From: Halisarca cf. caerulea
Lineage: Eukaryota; Porifera; Demospongiae; Chondrillida; Halisarcidae
Length of the DNA stretch: 22,500 bases
Direction: 5' to 3'
NCBI GenBank assembly: GCA_963170055.1
Contig: CAUJGJ010000208.1
Span: forward strand, 1,161,074 to 1,183,573
Position 1 is the first letter of the stretch. Every line of letters begins with the position of its first letter. Position numbers and translations under genes: made by a program. The notes below the pieces were generated by a model. It was given only the letters and a program-made list of their open reading frames with translations, did not search any database and had not been told where the DNA came from. This document shows positions 1-10,401 of this stretch, one piece after another.

Positions 1-168
1 AATGTTTACAGACGTGCCTTGTGGCAATTACCTTCCTCAGGTTTACAGAACGAATAAGGACTGGTATTCTTTGGAAAAATATTACAAAGGAATGAATTAC
101 CTATCCATACTCAGACTAGCAGATACAATGTCTTGATAACTTAAGGATGGGTCCTTTCATTGATATTA

Positions 169-320
169 TTCTAAGGGGTGGGGGGCACATGCCCCCTTTG
201 CCCCCCTGGCTCCTATATACATTCTAAGGGGTGGGGGGCACATGCCCCCTGTGCTCTCCTGGTTCCTACATTCTAAGGGGTGGGGGGCACATGCCCCCTG
301 TGCCCCCCTGGCTCCTACAA
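169..320. repeat. G/C-rich tandem repeat, ~50 bp unit, 3 copies
   Basis: Three consecutive copies of a unit beginning CTAAGGGGTGGGGGGCACAT start at 171, 224 and 273, so the spacing is 49-53 bp. Each copy contains a short G-run/C-run inverted repeat around CATG. No coding function is apparent; the open frames across it are a by-product of the repeat. Confidence 0.85.
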
Positions 321-346
321 CTACATATGTATAGCTTTGTGTATGT

Positions 347-447
<101 letters not shown>

Positions 448-485
448 TTAATCTACAGTATGATGGATATGTCATGTATACACGT

Positions 486-756
486 ACACAGTGGGACCTC
501 TGAATGAAAGATGTGTACCTTGGGACGGTTTCATTTTTCTTCGTAAGGAGGTTGTCCTCTTTTGGAGGAGCAGAATGTACAGAAAAAATAGGGAGGAACT
601 ATTTTGGGACCTCAAGCTGTGTCCTTTGTAGAGAGGCTATTGTACTTTGTCCTTATCTTGGGACCTCAAGCTGTGTCCTTTGTAGAGAGGCTATTGTACA
701 TGTACTGTGTCCTTATTTACATGAGAGAGTTCACTATCAGAGGTTCCACTGTATAC
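486..756. mobile_element. MITE-like element with CAGTGG-type inverted ends
   Basis: Left end CAGTGGGACCTCTGA (489-503) is matched in inverse by TCAGAGGTTCCACTG (737-751). The interior contains a direct duplication of a roughly 40-bp segment starting GGGACCTCAAGCTGTGTCCT (about 606 and 660). The same internal sequence recurs at about 7098 in the element at 6966, so this is a dispersed family. Its ends resemble those of Tc1/pogo-type MITEs (family knowledge). No transposase is present and the exact ends are uncertain. Confidence 0.65.
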
Positions 757-908
757 ATAATTATGTCTCTACTTTTCACACATCTCTCAAACCATAATAT
801 CAGTTATTTTATATTAAATTTGGTGATGAAGAATAGCTCGGTATATGGCATATGGCTACTACACATACATACAGACATACAGACCTTCTGCTATGTACAA
901 ATTGTCCA

Positions 909-909
<1 letters not shown>

Positions 910-961
<52 letters not shown>
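910..961. repeat. (GT)n microsatellite
   Basis: A pure GT tract of about 50 bp, followed shortly by a 15-base C homopolymer at 1061-1075. Between the tracts nothing gene-like was seen. Confidence 0.97.
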
Positions 962-963
<2 letters not shown>

Positions 964-1075
964 TGCATGTGGCGTCAGAGAAAAAACATTGATATCCATG
1001 TCGCCTCATAGTTTAAAGGAGAGAGGGGACATTCTATCAAGGGGGACTATCAACCCTGTGCCCCCCCCCCCCCCC

Positions 1076-1565
1076 TACACACACCAAACCAAAGCGCCAG
1101 TGTATATGTATGTACAATAAGTACCTGAGGAAACCATTCACTCTTGATGAAAGTGTTGTTTATAACTTGAGATGCTGGGAAGATCTACAATGCTCAGTCT
1201 GTAATGACATTACGATTCATTTGGTTCCTATCTTTGACCAAACTTTGTGGCATCTGCACAAGCGTGATGTTTGTTGCAATTGCATGTCTGGCATAGGGTG
1301 CTGGCATAGGGTGCTATAGTAGACGATTAAAAAGTGTCCAGTTTCACTCACCTTAGCAACTGTTGCTGTAGGCATAAGTGTGTGCAATCTTAGGCACCAT
1401 TGTATACTGTATATAGTAGTCTGTACTTCGTGGTGGCTGCAGATTATTGTGTGGGCTGCTAGTGGAACTTGGTTAGTTAAGTTAAGGGCTAACAAAAGCA
1501 TAACAAAAGTATTATCAGAAATACTTATACTATCAGTGGTTGTTTCCTGCACTTTACATGAGGTA
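1076..1565. other. intergenic stretch with no recognised gene
   Basis: I found only short, unconvincing open frames on both strands and no domain, splice pattern or repeat that I recognise. Confidence 0.5.
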
Positions 1566-1728
1566 GGGTAGAATGAGGAATACTTACTATCCAGGAGTAT
1601 GTACTAAACCAGGTACTTACTATCAGGGTTGGTTTATGTACATGAGGTACACACAGGGACAGAATGAGGAGTACTGACTATCCAGGAGTATGTACTATCC
1701 CTGGTACTTACTAACCAAGTTTAACTAA
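1566..1728. repeat. ~95-bp repeat family, about 1.7 copies
   Basis: Contains two copies of the block TACT(T/G)ACTATCCAGGAGTATG and one TATCAGGGTTGGTTTATGTA block. The same unit forms a three-copy tandem array at 21621-21905, so it is a dispersed repeat present at both ends of the window. Confidence 0.8.
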
Positions 1729-1928
1729 AACTTATTCGCCATATCACATATGTACGTACCAAGTACATGATTGACGACCCTTATGAAGGCAACCTTTGTT
1801 ATGGAAATAGGTATACAGGTATGTAAAATGGTGTATAATACTGTATGCATATACTTGGCTTCATAGTGTAGAAATGATGTTTGGTTACAGAGCTGTGAAT
1901 GTGGAACCAGCTAGAGATATGTGCAGTA

Positions 1929-1931
<3 letters not shown>

Positions 1932-1976
<45 letters not shown>

Positions 1977-2099
1977 TGTGTGTGTGTGTGTGTTTGTATA
2001 CGTGCGTGTGTGTGTGTATGTGTGTTCACGTGCGCTCGTGTGTGTGTATGTGTGTGTATGTGCGTGTGTGTGTGCGTGCGTGTGTGCGCGTGTGTGTGC

Positions 2100-2180
<81 letters not shown>
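1932..2180. repeat. long imperfect (GT)n microsatellite
   Basis: About 250 bp of GT with interspersed GC, TA and CG variants (for example GTGCGTGCG), ending in a pure GT tract. Interruptions are concentrated in the 5' half, as in an ageing array with a younger expanding end. Open frames in all phases are low-complexity artefacts. Confidence 0.96.
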
Positions 2181-2181
<1 letters not shown>

Positions 2182-2189
2182 ACTTGCAT

Positions 2190-3030
2190 CTTGTGTGTAC
2201 ATGTGTGTGTATGAATGCACATACAGGGTGCATGGGTGTACAATAATTTTGTGCAAATGTATGCTATGATATGTACAGTATGTGCCTATCCACATTAATC
2301 CATCCAATTCATAGCATGGAATATGCATGAAGGTCGATCAGGTCAGTGGGATATTCCAGTTTCCTAAGATACCAGTAATTGTCTACTGAATGAATGTGAT
2401 ATCACGTCTTATGACCACCTTATGTACACACACACATGGTAATCTCATTATAGGCACAAACCACACATGATGAACAGGCAGATACTATTATTGTAACCCT
2501 CACCAGTCAAAAGTGGGAGGAGGAGGGGGCGGGGAGAGAATACAGGAGGGCTGTTCCAGATCTGTGTAATGTGGATGTGTTTGGGTTGTAGGGATATGTA
2601 ATACCATGGCTCTTGAGTTACATGGGGTGGGGCCGGGGGTGGGGGACATTAGAGAGATGCAAGTGCATATGTAAGGTACACGAAACAGGTGTATTTGTAG
2701 GATCAATGTACAGTATTGTATGGTGTGCAGCTCTTCCATATACCAAAATCGACTTGTTTGGCATTGCCAATATAGTGTGCTTGGTTTGATAATAATGTCC
2801 ATCAGCTTCACCATTAAACTGCACACATCAAATTAAACCATGCAGTTTTAAATATTACTATAATACAAAAGATATAACGTTCAACCTCTAATGTGTGCAT
2901 ACATCATTATAGAGCAATGCAGAACCTACCGAGTCTAACATGAGTGCATTGTGTACACGTACACCTTATGTTATGTATGTGAAACTTTGTATAATATATA
3001 CATCTACTGTATACAACGATCTGCTTGCAT
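2190..3030. other. intergenic stretch with no recognised gene
   Basis: Ordinary-looking sequence with short open frames on both strands and no recognisable protein or RNA motif. Confidence 0.5.
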
Positions 3031-3034
3031 TATA

Positions 3035-3037
<3 letters not shown>

Positions 3038-3082
<45 letters not shown>
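3038..3082. repeat. (TA)n microsatellite
   Basis: A 45-bp TA dinucleotide tract in the region 3' of Wnt gene A. Confidence 0.97.
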
Positions 3083-3085
<3 letters not shown>

Positions 3086-3384
3086 GCACATTATACTGAG
3101 TTTGGAGCTACAGATACACTGTACAGGATCCCCAATTAATATGACATTGTGTGTTTAAGTCATCTGCAACAAAAAATACCTATATATATATAGACCTAGC
3201 TCCTTCTCCCCCCACCCTGGCTACCCATACATAGCCTGCAGGGGGCCCTTCTCCACACCGGGGACACTATCCCTATAGTCTAGGGATTTACAGTGAACTT
3301 TCTCATGCACTATGTAACGTTGCGTATAATATTATAAAATTATACATTTTACGATAAGTACGGTATATATTTCAAGTGCAGTTT

Positions 3385-3390
3385 TTTATT
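3385..3390 (-). terminator. candidate polyadenylation signal of Wnt gene A
   Basis: Read on the minus strand, AATAAA lies about 360 bp downstream of the gene A stop codon at 3748, in AT-rich sequence. Position and hexamer fit a poly(A) signal, but AATAAA is common by chance in such sequence and there is no transcript evidence. Confidence 0.35.
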
Positions 3391-3747
3391 TTTTACAACA
3401 AATCATTTAAACAGCATATTACATATGCGTAAAGTGATAAATTTACTGTAAAATAATTGAAATATAATGAGATAAAGTAATATTAAGAAAAACATATTGG
3501 GAAAAATGCTATGACAATAATACGAATCAGTGACTATGAGGATGAACAAACATAAAATGCACTGTGGCTTCAGTACTTGACTAGGTATGTGTATGTATGC
3601 ATGCATACAGTATAAATAACAGTACATGTGTATGCAACGAGAAAAGAGGGATGAACGGTGTAAATGAAATTCAAAGATTTCTCGGGGAACATGGGAAAAC
3701 ACACACATTTGTCCTTGCAACAGCAACCATTCATTCTAGCTTGCTAC

Positions 3748-4782
3748 TCAATTGCAAAAGTATTCAGTAACTGTTTTGTGTCCCATAACCCTACGAACAA
3801 CTTTGTATAGTTGGTCATCAAAGTCAAAATCGTATACAGGTAGCACTTTTGTCCGTTTGTAGTGGCCTCTTCCACAGCACAGTTGGTCACAACTGCCACG
3901 CCCCTGCCTGTGGGGGTCACACTTTCTGTTTGCCGTTCCGGGGGTGTTCCAGAATGGATCATTCCTGCACAAATCTGGACTGTCGCAGAAATACACAAGA
4001 TCACTGTCCGTAGGAGGGTCTGCGTTTGTATTGGAAGGCACAAATCTTCCATTTTCTTCCTTAGTGACCTTAACAGCACCGTCATATTTAGTGAGCATCT
4101 GATTTGCCACATTGGCATAGGGCTTCATTCGATGCTTGCACGTCTTGAGGTTGCACGCGGCCGTCAGCCCGTGGCAGTGACAGTGGACAACCATATCAGT
4201 TGCCATCTAGGAGAGGGATAGGATAGGGAATCTTTGTTAAACTGGGGAGGCCAATAGCCAGAGGCTACTACGAAGGCACCCAGGAAAGAACAACAAATAG
4301 TACAGAAAAGTATAATAAATAAAATCAATAATAATAAAATTAATATTAAATGAATACATAGTAAATATTAAGTAAATAAGTAGAAGTGCAACACAATTTC
4401 AATAATTAAAATTAAGAAATGAATTGAAAATATTAACCACAAAAAATCATGCATTCTATACAGAACTGTACAGGTGTCATGTGGAGTTAATGAAATATTT
4501 ACGAAGTCTAGAAAATAGTTGGAAGTCTTTTGTGCTCCGTATGTGTGCTGGTAGTGCTCTCCAAAGGGATGCTCCAGCAAAGCTGAAAGCTCTCTGCCCA
4601 AATGAAGTCCTAGTTAGTGGAAGATTTAGCTGCCATGCGGTGGAAGATCGTATTGTGTAGGGAGAATGGAGATTACCAGTTGTCTGGTTGGTATAGTGGA
4701 AAGCTGTACACTTCTTTGCTTAGTGTGCATATGCATGTATGTAGAAATGTGTGTACTGTTCTGTGTATGTGAAAAATTAGGT

Positions 4783-4844
<62 letters not shown>

Positions 4845-5815
4845 CTCATGCATATACTGTACACCTCACAATGTGAGTGCCTGCACTTCTGGTAAGATTA
4901 CGATGCATAGTACTACTGATCACTTCGGTGTGGCAAAAACGTGAAGAAAATGGTAGGAAAATTTCCTTTCAGACTACAATTACCAACAAGCTTGAATCAA
5001 GCAGTGAAGAGATAATATCGGGAAAATATCATGACGAAGTTCCTATGTCCATATATAACCATAGATAGAAGAAATGAAATAGTTGTAGAAGTTCTTCGAC
5101 ATGCTAGATCGATTTTGGATAAGTTTCATCTTTGGACAGATAACGCATGTTACATTTTTTTCATCAACAATCATTCAATTGTATAACGTTTCGCCCACTT
5201 GGGCTTCTTCAGGTACACACGACGAAAAATGTTTTTAGTTGTGTGTACCTGAAGAAGCCCAAGTGGGCAAAACGTTGTACAATTGAATGATTGTTGATGG
5301 AAAAATTGTGACATGCGTTATCTGTCCAAAGATGAAACATATCCAAAAAAGAAGAAATGAAACTTTTCGTTTCTTCTATATAACTGAGATTAACAGAGTG
5401 ATTAGTACTTCCGTCCTCCCTAGTCTTGTATCATCTGTAGCTGTAAGAGCTTTCACCACAAAACAAACGAGAAAACAGTGCTTGGTATGTATACCGTATA
5501 CTGGGAAAGTTTTGTGGGGATAAAGTTTCACGAATTTCATGAAGTCGACAACATTTGTGAAACTTTAATTCGCGAATGCTAGCTCTGTTCTAAACATCTG
5601 GGCTGATCATGCAGCAATTCGCAAAAGTTTTACTCCCCAAACTTTCCCGGTATATACAGTACTTCACTGGTACATGCTTGCCATGTACCTGAAAGTCGCT
5701 ATAAAAAGTCTGTAACGTCACTCACAGGCAAGCTAATAGAGGCTCACACAATTTAGATGAAGTGCTGGACTTGCAAGTGCATTACTGGAAACACACACAC
5801 ACACACACACACACA

Positions 5816-5859
<44 letters not shown>

Positions 5860-8325
5860 CACACATACACTTAATTCATTCAATGAAGAATGCTTGTAAC
5901 TAGTTGTAATGTAAATACGTTCACGTTCATCAAGAGTAACTGTCTGTGTGCTGTACGTAAATCTCACCTTCAGACCCACATCCACGTTGTGCTGATCTGC
6001 ACAATCACAGTCCCCAGCTGGAGGTCTGTCCACCTTCAGCAGCGTTTTCGTTCTCTCAGAAGGAACGTCAAGTCTGTCTGAGCAACCTCCATACACTACT
6101 TCTAACTTACCATCTTCATCAAAAGTTTTTGTCACTAGGGACAGCGAATAGTTGCAGGAGCAGTCAGCTAGCATGCGCTCCCGACAGCAGGCAGTCAGGT
6201 CGTACATAACGGCAGCAGAGACCATCGATACAACAGCTGACCTCTCTCGCACATCTACATGAACGGAGTAGAGAAAAGCAAAGGACTAACACACATGCAG
6301 TAGGAAGAACAATTTTCACAACAGATAAAAAAGGTAGAATGTCTGGAAGCAGTTTCATTGCCTAGATTGTACCAACACACCACTGTAGAAAGACACCTGT
6401 CTACATTGCAAACTGCATTGGGTGGCTATAAGTGAACATCCCATTGCAAAACATCATGAATTTAAAAGGTTTTATAAAAATACACAAAAGTCTACAATTA
6501 TGAACATTACATAGTGGACGGAGTGATTGTGGGGGGTCTCTGTAGATAGGTGGGTGTTATACAAAGGGACACAACATCACTAAGGGCTCCATGAACCAGC
6601 CTACAGTGGTCACAACTAGACAGCTGCACCTTCCGTAGAAGAGGTCTCCAGGACAGTTACATGCATTGTTTGATTCAAACATGCCCTAAGAGGATACTGG
6701 TCTTCCAGAGAACTGTACCCACTGTAAAGCTTATTCGCATACACTGACCTGAACCCAATGGTACATGTACACACCTCACCTAAAGGGAGAGATACAGTAC
6801 TCCAGGCTGGGAAACCTCACAGGTTACTTTCTGAAGCCCATAAGACAGCCAGAGATTTAGAATAACCCCACAAATAGTCTCAGACATATGTCTCCTTCTC
6901 AAAGCCAAGTTTAGTCATTAGGTCAAAGGATCTAGGTATCATTCAACCACAAGCTCATAAATCAATACAGTGGACCCTCCCCCCCCTGAATAAAGGACAC
7001 TTTGGGACGGATATATTATATAATTTTGTTCTTTGTAGGGAGGTTGTCAAATTTGGGAGGTAGAATGCATAAGTACTATATGGAGGAATTATTTCGGGAC
7101 CTCAAGCTGTGTCCTTTGTAGACAGGTTTATTGTGTCCTTATTTGGGAGAGTCCACTATCGATAGGAGGTTCTACCACAGACCATCCAAACTACGTAGTT
7201 TAGAGTGTCTATGGTTCTACTGTACATCCCTCAAGTGATGTGGGAGAATCCTTGTGGATTTAGGAGCACTTATACAACATCAGTTGGAAACATAGCAGTC
7301 TGGAATTTCATCTCCTAATTTCATTCTGAATTCTATGGGCACACATAGGTACATGTATGTATGTATGTACATATTCACAAATATGGATACATAAGTACCC
7401 ATGCAGGGATTTTTTTTAGAAAAAAATGCCAGGGGGGCATATTGAAGCTTTCTACACTTTAGGGGGGGGGGGGGGAGCTAGCCATGTACCCATCTGCTCA
7501 CACGCAGGGGGGCATGATCCATCTCGGGGGGGGGGGCAGAACAACTTTCCCCCCTGCCCCCCTCTAAAAAAAACCTGCACATGCATGAAAGTGTGCATGC
7601 ACACACTCACACACACAGGCATGCAGACAGACAGACACACACACTTACTCATAGTGTGGACCATTCTTCCAAATACAAGCTCTCTTACAGCATGAGAGCA
7701 GTTCCATTTGCTCTGGTTAAACACTCTTACGCACCACTGAACGGCTCTTCTCATTCCAAGAGCAAAACAGCCCAAGTAATTCTTTTCCCTCCTACACACA
7801 TGGAGTTGTGGCCGAGTAAGCTCTGATTCAAATTCGGTACAAAAAGTAAATCCGTGTTCCACTACGACGTTTCGGTCAACCAGTCGAGGGTCTACGCTCA
7901 GTGGCCTGCAAGAAAGTGTTCATTTCACAGTCAACCGCGTACCACAGCAACCATACACACAAGTAGACTCGCACGTACATTATGAAAAGTGCGCGCCAAC
8001 ACAATGGCAGGAAGCACGTCTATGGACGTCACTCCTCTTGCAGGATATACGGTCACAGACTGTGCAGTACTCACTCGACGTACGTACAGCTACAGATAGG
8101 GGGTTAGAGTATCTATGGGACAACTCACACTTCTCGGAAGGAGTTGTTGCAATACTCACACGTTGGTGTGGGCGAAGGTAGAACGAATGTGGATGACATA
8201 TCGAAATAGCTCGAACTTGAGGTAGGATTAATCCTGAAAGGGTAGTCATCGGCTGCGATGAAGTCACGACTTGCTAGTGTAACCAAAACCGTGAAAAGAA
8301 GACAACTCGGTGAAACGCGCGACAT
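3748..8325 (-). CDS. Wnt: Wnt family secreted signalling protein, gene A (4 exons, 399 aa)
   Basis: Exons: 8325-8129, 7905-7649, 6254-5968, 4206-3748. All junctions are GT-AG, introns are in phases 2, 1, 0, and the joined length is 1200 nt. Exon 1 encodes a hydrophobic signal peptide (MSRVSPSCLLFTVLVTLASR). The Met at 8325 is preferred over an in-frame upstream Met at 8373 because it aligns with gene B's start. Exon 2 (aa 67-151) has the Wnt CRR...C...KWNCS segment, including an NCS glycosylation sequon. Exon 3 (153-247) has AVVSMVSAAVMYDLTACC and DCSC. Exon 4 (248-399) has CHCHGLTAAC, KTCKHRM, NADPPTD, LVYFCDSPDLC and CDQLCCGRG. Wnts are secreted ligands of Frizzled/LRP receptors (family knowledge). 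Oddities: Thr262 replaces the acylated Ser, TCW is TCK, and the C-terminal index finger (VLPVYDFDFDD...EYFCN) lacks its usual cysteines. It is the most divergent of the three paralogues here. The subfamily cannot be assigned by eye. Confidence 0.93.
4255..4660. other. AT-rich tract followed by possible decayed element in intron 3 of gene A
   Basis: A stretch rich in AATAA/TAAAT repeats (about 4305-4445) is followed by a short plus-strand open frame ending at 4660. That frame has protein-like composition (LRMCAGSALQRDAPAKLKAL). It may be a remnant of transposon coding sequence, but I recognise no family. It lies antisense inside intron 3 and has no splice or homologue support. Confidence 0.25.
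4786..4841. repeat. (TA)n microsatellite in intron 3 of gene A
   Basis: A pure TA tract of about 56 bp, intronic to Wnt gene A. Confidence 0.97.
5113..5348. repeat. long palindromic (foldback) repeat in intron 3 of gene A
   Basis: Arms 5113-5220 and 5241-5348 (108 bp each) are inverse copies with only a few mismatches, separated by 20 bp. Each arm contains CCTGAAGAAGCCCAAGTGGG followed by C(G/A)AAACGTT. This resembles the CUGANGA / stem / GAAA core of hammerhead ribozymes known from Penelope-like retroelements (family knowledge), but with one extra A before the stem. The RNA would form a very stable hairpin in the pre-mRNA. Confidence 0.9.
5492..5662. mobile_element. MITE-like inverted-repeat element in intron 3 of gene A
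   Basis: The left part (TACCGTATACTGGGAAAGTT, then GGGG and a TTTCACGAATT-like segment) is matched in inverse by the right end, ACTTTCCCGGTATATACAGT. The palindromic layout with TA-rich ends and no coding capacity suggests a small non-autonomous DNA element. Exact borders are uncertain. Confidence 0.55.
5790..5854. repeat. (CA)n microsatellite in intron 3 of gene A
   Basis: A CA tract with one GTAC interruption, beginning about 110 bp past the exon 3 donor. In the sense direction it is a (UG)n run. Confidence 0.96.
6966..7178. mobile_element. MITE-like element in intron 2 of gene A, same family as 486-756
   Basis: Begins TACAGTGGACCCTCC and contains TTTGGGACGG and GGGACCTCAAGCTGTGTCCT, both also found in the element at 486-756. 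The right end (GGAGGTTCTACCACAG) is degenerate relative to the left. It lies antisense or sense within the intron with no coding capacity. Confidence 0.55.
7462..7536 (+). repeat. G homopolymer runs (possible G-quadruplex) in intron 2 of gene A
   Basis: Plus-strand G runs of 14 (7462-7475) and 11 (7526-7536) bases, flanked by shorter G runs and a C-rich stretch at about 7550-7562. They could fold as a quadruplex in the non-template strand or simply be slippage tracts. Confidence 0.7.
7601..7648 (-). repeat. short GT/GTCT-rich tract abutting the intron 2 donor of gene A
   Basis: In the sense (minus) direction intron 2 starts GTAAGTGTGTGTGTCTGTCT. This is a shorter, more degenerate equivalent of the (GT)n arrays that directly follow the same donor in genes B and C. 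Confidence 0.85.
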
Positions 8326-8450
8326 TGTTGCAGGAAAACAGTCGATTCTCTGAAAATTCTCGGTTCTCCTCACAAAATCTGATTTTTATTTGCTCCTTGT
8401 GCCGAAGCTACTGCTGACGACGGCTCATAGCTGTCGAAGAACTTGGTGTC

Positions 8451-8508
8451 TTTTATAGCGAGAGGGACTCGACTTGCCCAAGAATTGATATTAGCAATGA
8501 ATGTCATT
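8451..8508 (-). promoter_or_regulatory. putative core promoter of Wnt gene A
   Basis: Minus-strand TATAAAA at 8451-8457 lies 126 bp upstream of the ATG. Exactly 38 bp further upstream is AATGACATTCATTG (8495-8508). Gene C has the same pair (TATAAAG and ATGATATTCATTG) at the same 38-bp spacing, and gene B has a diverged version. Conservation between paralogues supports function; the transcription start is inferred, not seen. Confidence 0.65.
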
Positions 8509-8768
8509 ATTGCGAACACAACACTGGCGCCAGGGCATGGTGCATGATTCTACACAGCCGAACATTCAGGAGGGGGCGAATCGGCACGCAAGGTACACAT
8601 TATAGTGTTGGATGTGCCCGTCATCCCAGCACACACTTACTCTGTGACCGTAGAATATTTGGACTTATTGAAGCGCTGCTGTAAGTCAGGTATCTGACTG
8701 TACATCACCTATAATTGGTTCTAACTTTATACCACCAGGTGCGAAGTGCTCTAAACAATTAGCCCTCC

Positions 8769-8815
8769 TCAGGGGGCATTTTATTGTTTACTTGTTTACA
8801 CAAGTGGTGACGAAT
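8769..8815. promoter_or_regulatory. conserved upstream block of gene A with two forkhead-like sites
   Basis: Contains TGTTTAC twice (8785-8791, 8793-8799) followed by ACAAGTGGTGAC. A matching block lies upstream of gene B at 15139-15185. TGTTTAC is the forkhead consensus (established). The regulatory role is inferred from position and conservation only. Confidence 0.4.
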
Positions 8816-8922
8816 ATTTAAAATTTAAAGACAAGAGGAAATTATGCAGAGGATCCCTTGTCTGCATGCATGCACATATGTATCCCCAACCTGCCTTGTG
8901 CCTATTGTATGTGTGTCTGTTG

Positions 8923-8923
<1 letters not shown>

Positions 8924-9007
<84 letters not shown>

Positions 9008-9050
9008 ATGTGTGTGCGTGTGTGTAGGTGTGTGTGGGTGTGTGGGTGTA
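8924..9050. repeat. (GT)n microsatellite upstream of gene A
   Basis: About 125 bp of GT, the distal end degenerate. A (GT)n array sits in the corresponding place upstream of gene B (15359-15490), with flanking sequence shared as well (CTTTTCAT... GTAGCTGTT... GTGATGTACAG). Confidence 0.95.
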
Positions 9051-9059
9051 TACACCCTT

Positions 9060-9440
9060 TTCATTGTGCCTGTTAAGTAGCTGTTTGTGGTGCGTTCATC
9101 TCATGGCTGTTTACTTTGTGATGTACAGACAAACAGCTTGCAGTTACATGGCCTCAATGCTTGCAAGAAACAATGTAGGCTAATACATTATGCAACATTG
9201 CGAATGATATGTATGGTGGAGTGTCCCCTCACTGCTGTGTACAATGGGTGTAGACGGGATAGAATTTTAACACATAAACCATAACATCTGCATAGCTATA
9301 GTGTAATGCACAAACATACATGAATGCATACATACATGTACATACGTACACTAATAGACCCAATGACTTCAGCCAGGAATGTGCCTAGCATGTGCAACTA
9401 CATGGAACTGTTTAACTTGTCTTACTAGCATACATGTGTG
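9060..9440. other. intergenic stretch between genes A and B, no recognised gene
   Basis: Its first 80 bp or so is paralogous to sequence beyond the microsatellite upstream of gene B (GTGATGTACAG at about 9117 and 15581). The rest shows no recognisable feature. Confidence 0.5.
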
Positions 9441-9447
9441 CCTCCAT

Positions 9448-9788
<341 letters not shown>

Positions 9789-10033
9789 AGGCATACATAT
9801 GAGCAAATCAGTTATAAGTACAGTGATTTTCTTTACGTCCACCACCACTTTATCCACCAAACCCTTACATCTATCTACAAGTCTGCAATTTTGAACATGA
9901 ATTATGAAGATCACACATTGATTTGGATAATCCACCACTCATCAATCTGCCCATATTTTTAAACCAATTTCAATTTTGTGGCAGAACAAGAATTCCCTGT
10001 ATATAGTGGTAAGAGCTTTGCTGGCCACATGAT

Positions 10034-10225
10034 GTACAGTGAGACCTCACTTATCCACACCTCAGATATCCAGTTCCCTCACCTTCCGCAGTAGTTTTGG
10101 TTGGAACAAGTCCGCAATAATCCTACTGTACACTATACTACTGCTCCCTCATTTATCCAGTTCCCTCACTTTATCTACATTTTCATTCAGAACAGATGTG
10201 TGCAGATAAGTGAGGTCTCACTGTA
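10034..10225. mobile_element. MITE with perfect CAGTGAGACCTC terminal inverted repeats
   Basis: Left end TACAGTGAGACCTCACTTAT (10034 on) is matched in inverse by the right end ending at 10225 (ATAAGTGAGGTCTCACTGTA). TA at each edge fits the TA target duplication of Tc1/mariner/pogo-type elements (family knowledge). Length is about 190 bp with no coding capacity. The interior repeats TTATCCAGTTCCCTCAC-like motifs (about 10065 and 10152). It lies just 3' of Wnt gene B. Confidence 0.85.
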
Positions 10226-10401
10226 TTCAAATTTAAGATCCAGATCCAATATGCATGTGTTGAACGTAGCTGTTTTCGTATCAGACACAGCCAAGAGCCA
10301 ATGTGAAAGGAAATTCCCATATCATGAGCTGAATGGCAGGTGTTTCGAAATCGAGCATTCGTGGATTGAGTACATAATGTGCACAGACAATCAAAGAAAT
10401 G

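Noticed and set aside
1217..1552. 111-codon minus-strand open frame in the 3' flank
   Set aside because: Composition is unremarkable, no motif is recognised, and an overlapping frame exists on the other strand; consistent with chance.
1799..2328. Several overlapping open frames of Cys-Val, His-Thr or similar repeats (also at 166-507, 8825-9080, 9369-9962, 12144-12482, 15301-15570, 20309-20575)
   Set aside because: They are translations of (GT)n/(CA)n microsatellites, which are open in several frames by composition. Nothing supports translation.
3862..4221. 119-codon plus-strand open frame
   Set aside because: It is antisense to exon 4 of Wnt gene A and mirrors its codons; a similar antisense frame overlaps exon 4 of gene C (17017-17238).
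4424..4660. Plus-strand open frame with protein-like composition in intron 3 of gene A
   Set aside because: No recognisable domain, no paralogue in genes B or C introns, and no splice support; kept only as a low-confidence possible transposon remnant.
4680..4710. tRNA-like A-box (TGGTTGGTATAGTGGAAAGC)
   Set aside because: No B-box (GGTTCGAnTCC) at suitable distance and no cloverleaf could be drawn, so neither a tRNA nor a tRNA-derived SINE is supported.
8326..8373. Upstream in-frame Met of gene A (adds 16 residues)
   Set aside because: The extension is hydrophilic, precedes a good signal peptide and has no counterpart in gene B, whose frame begins at the homologous Met.
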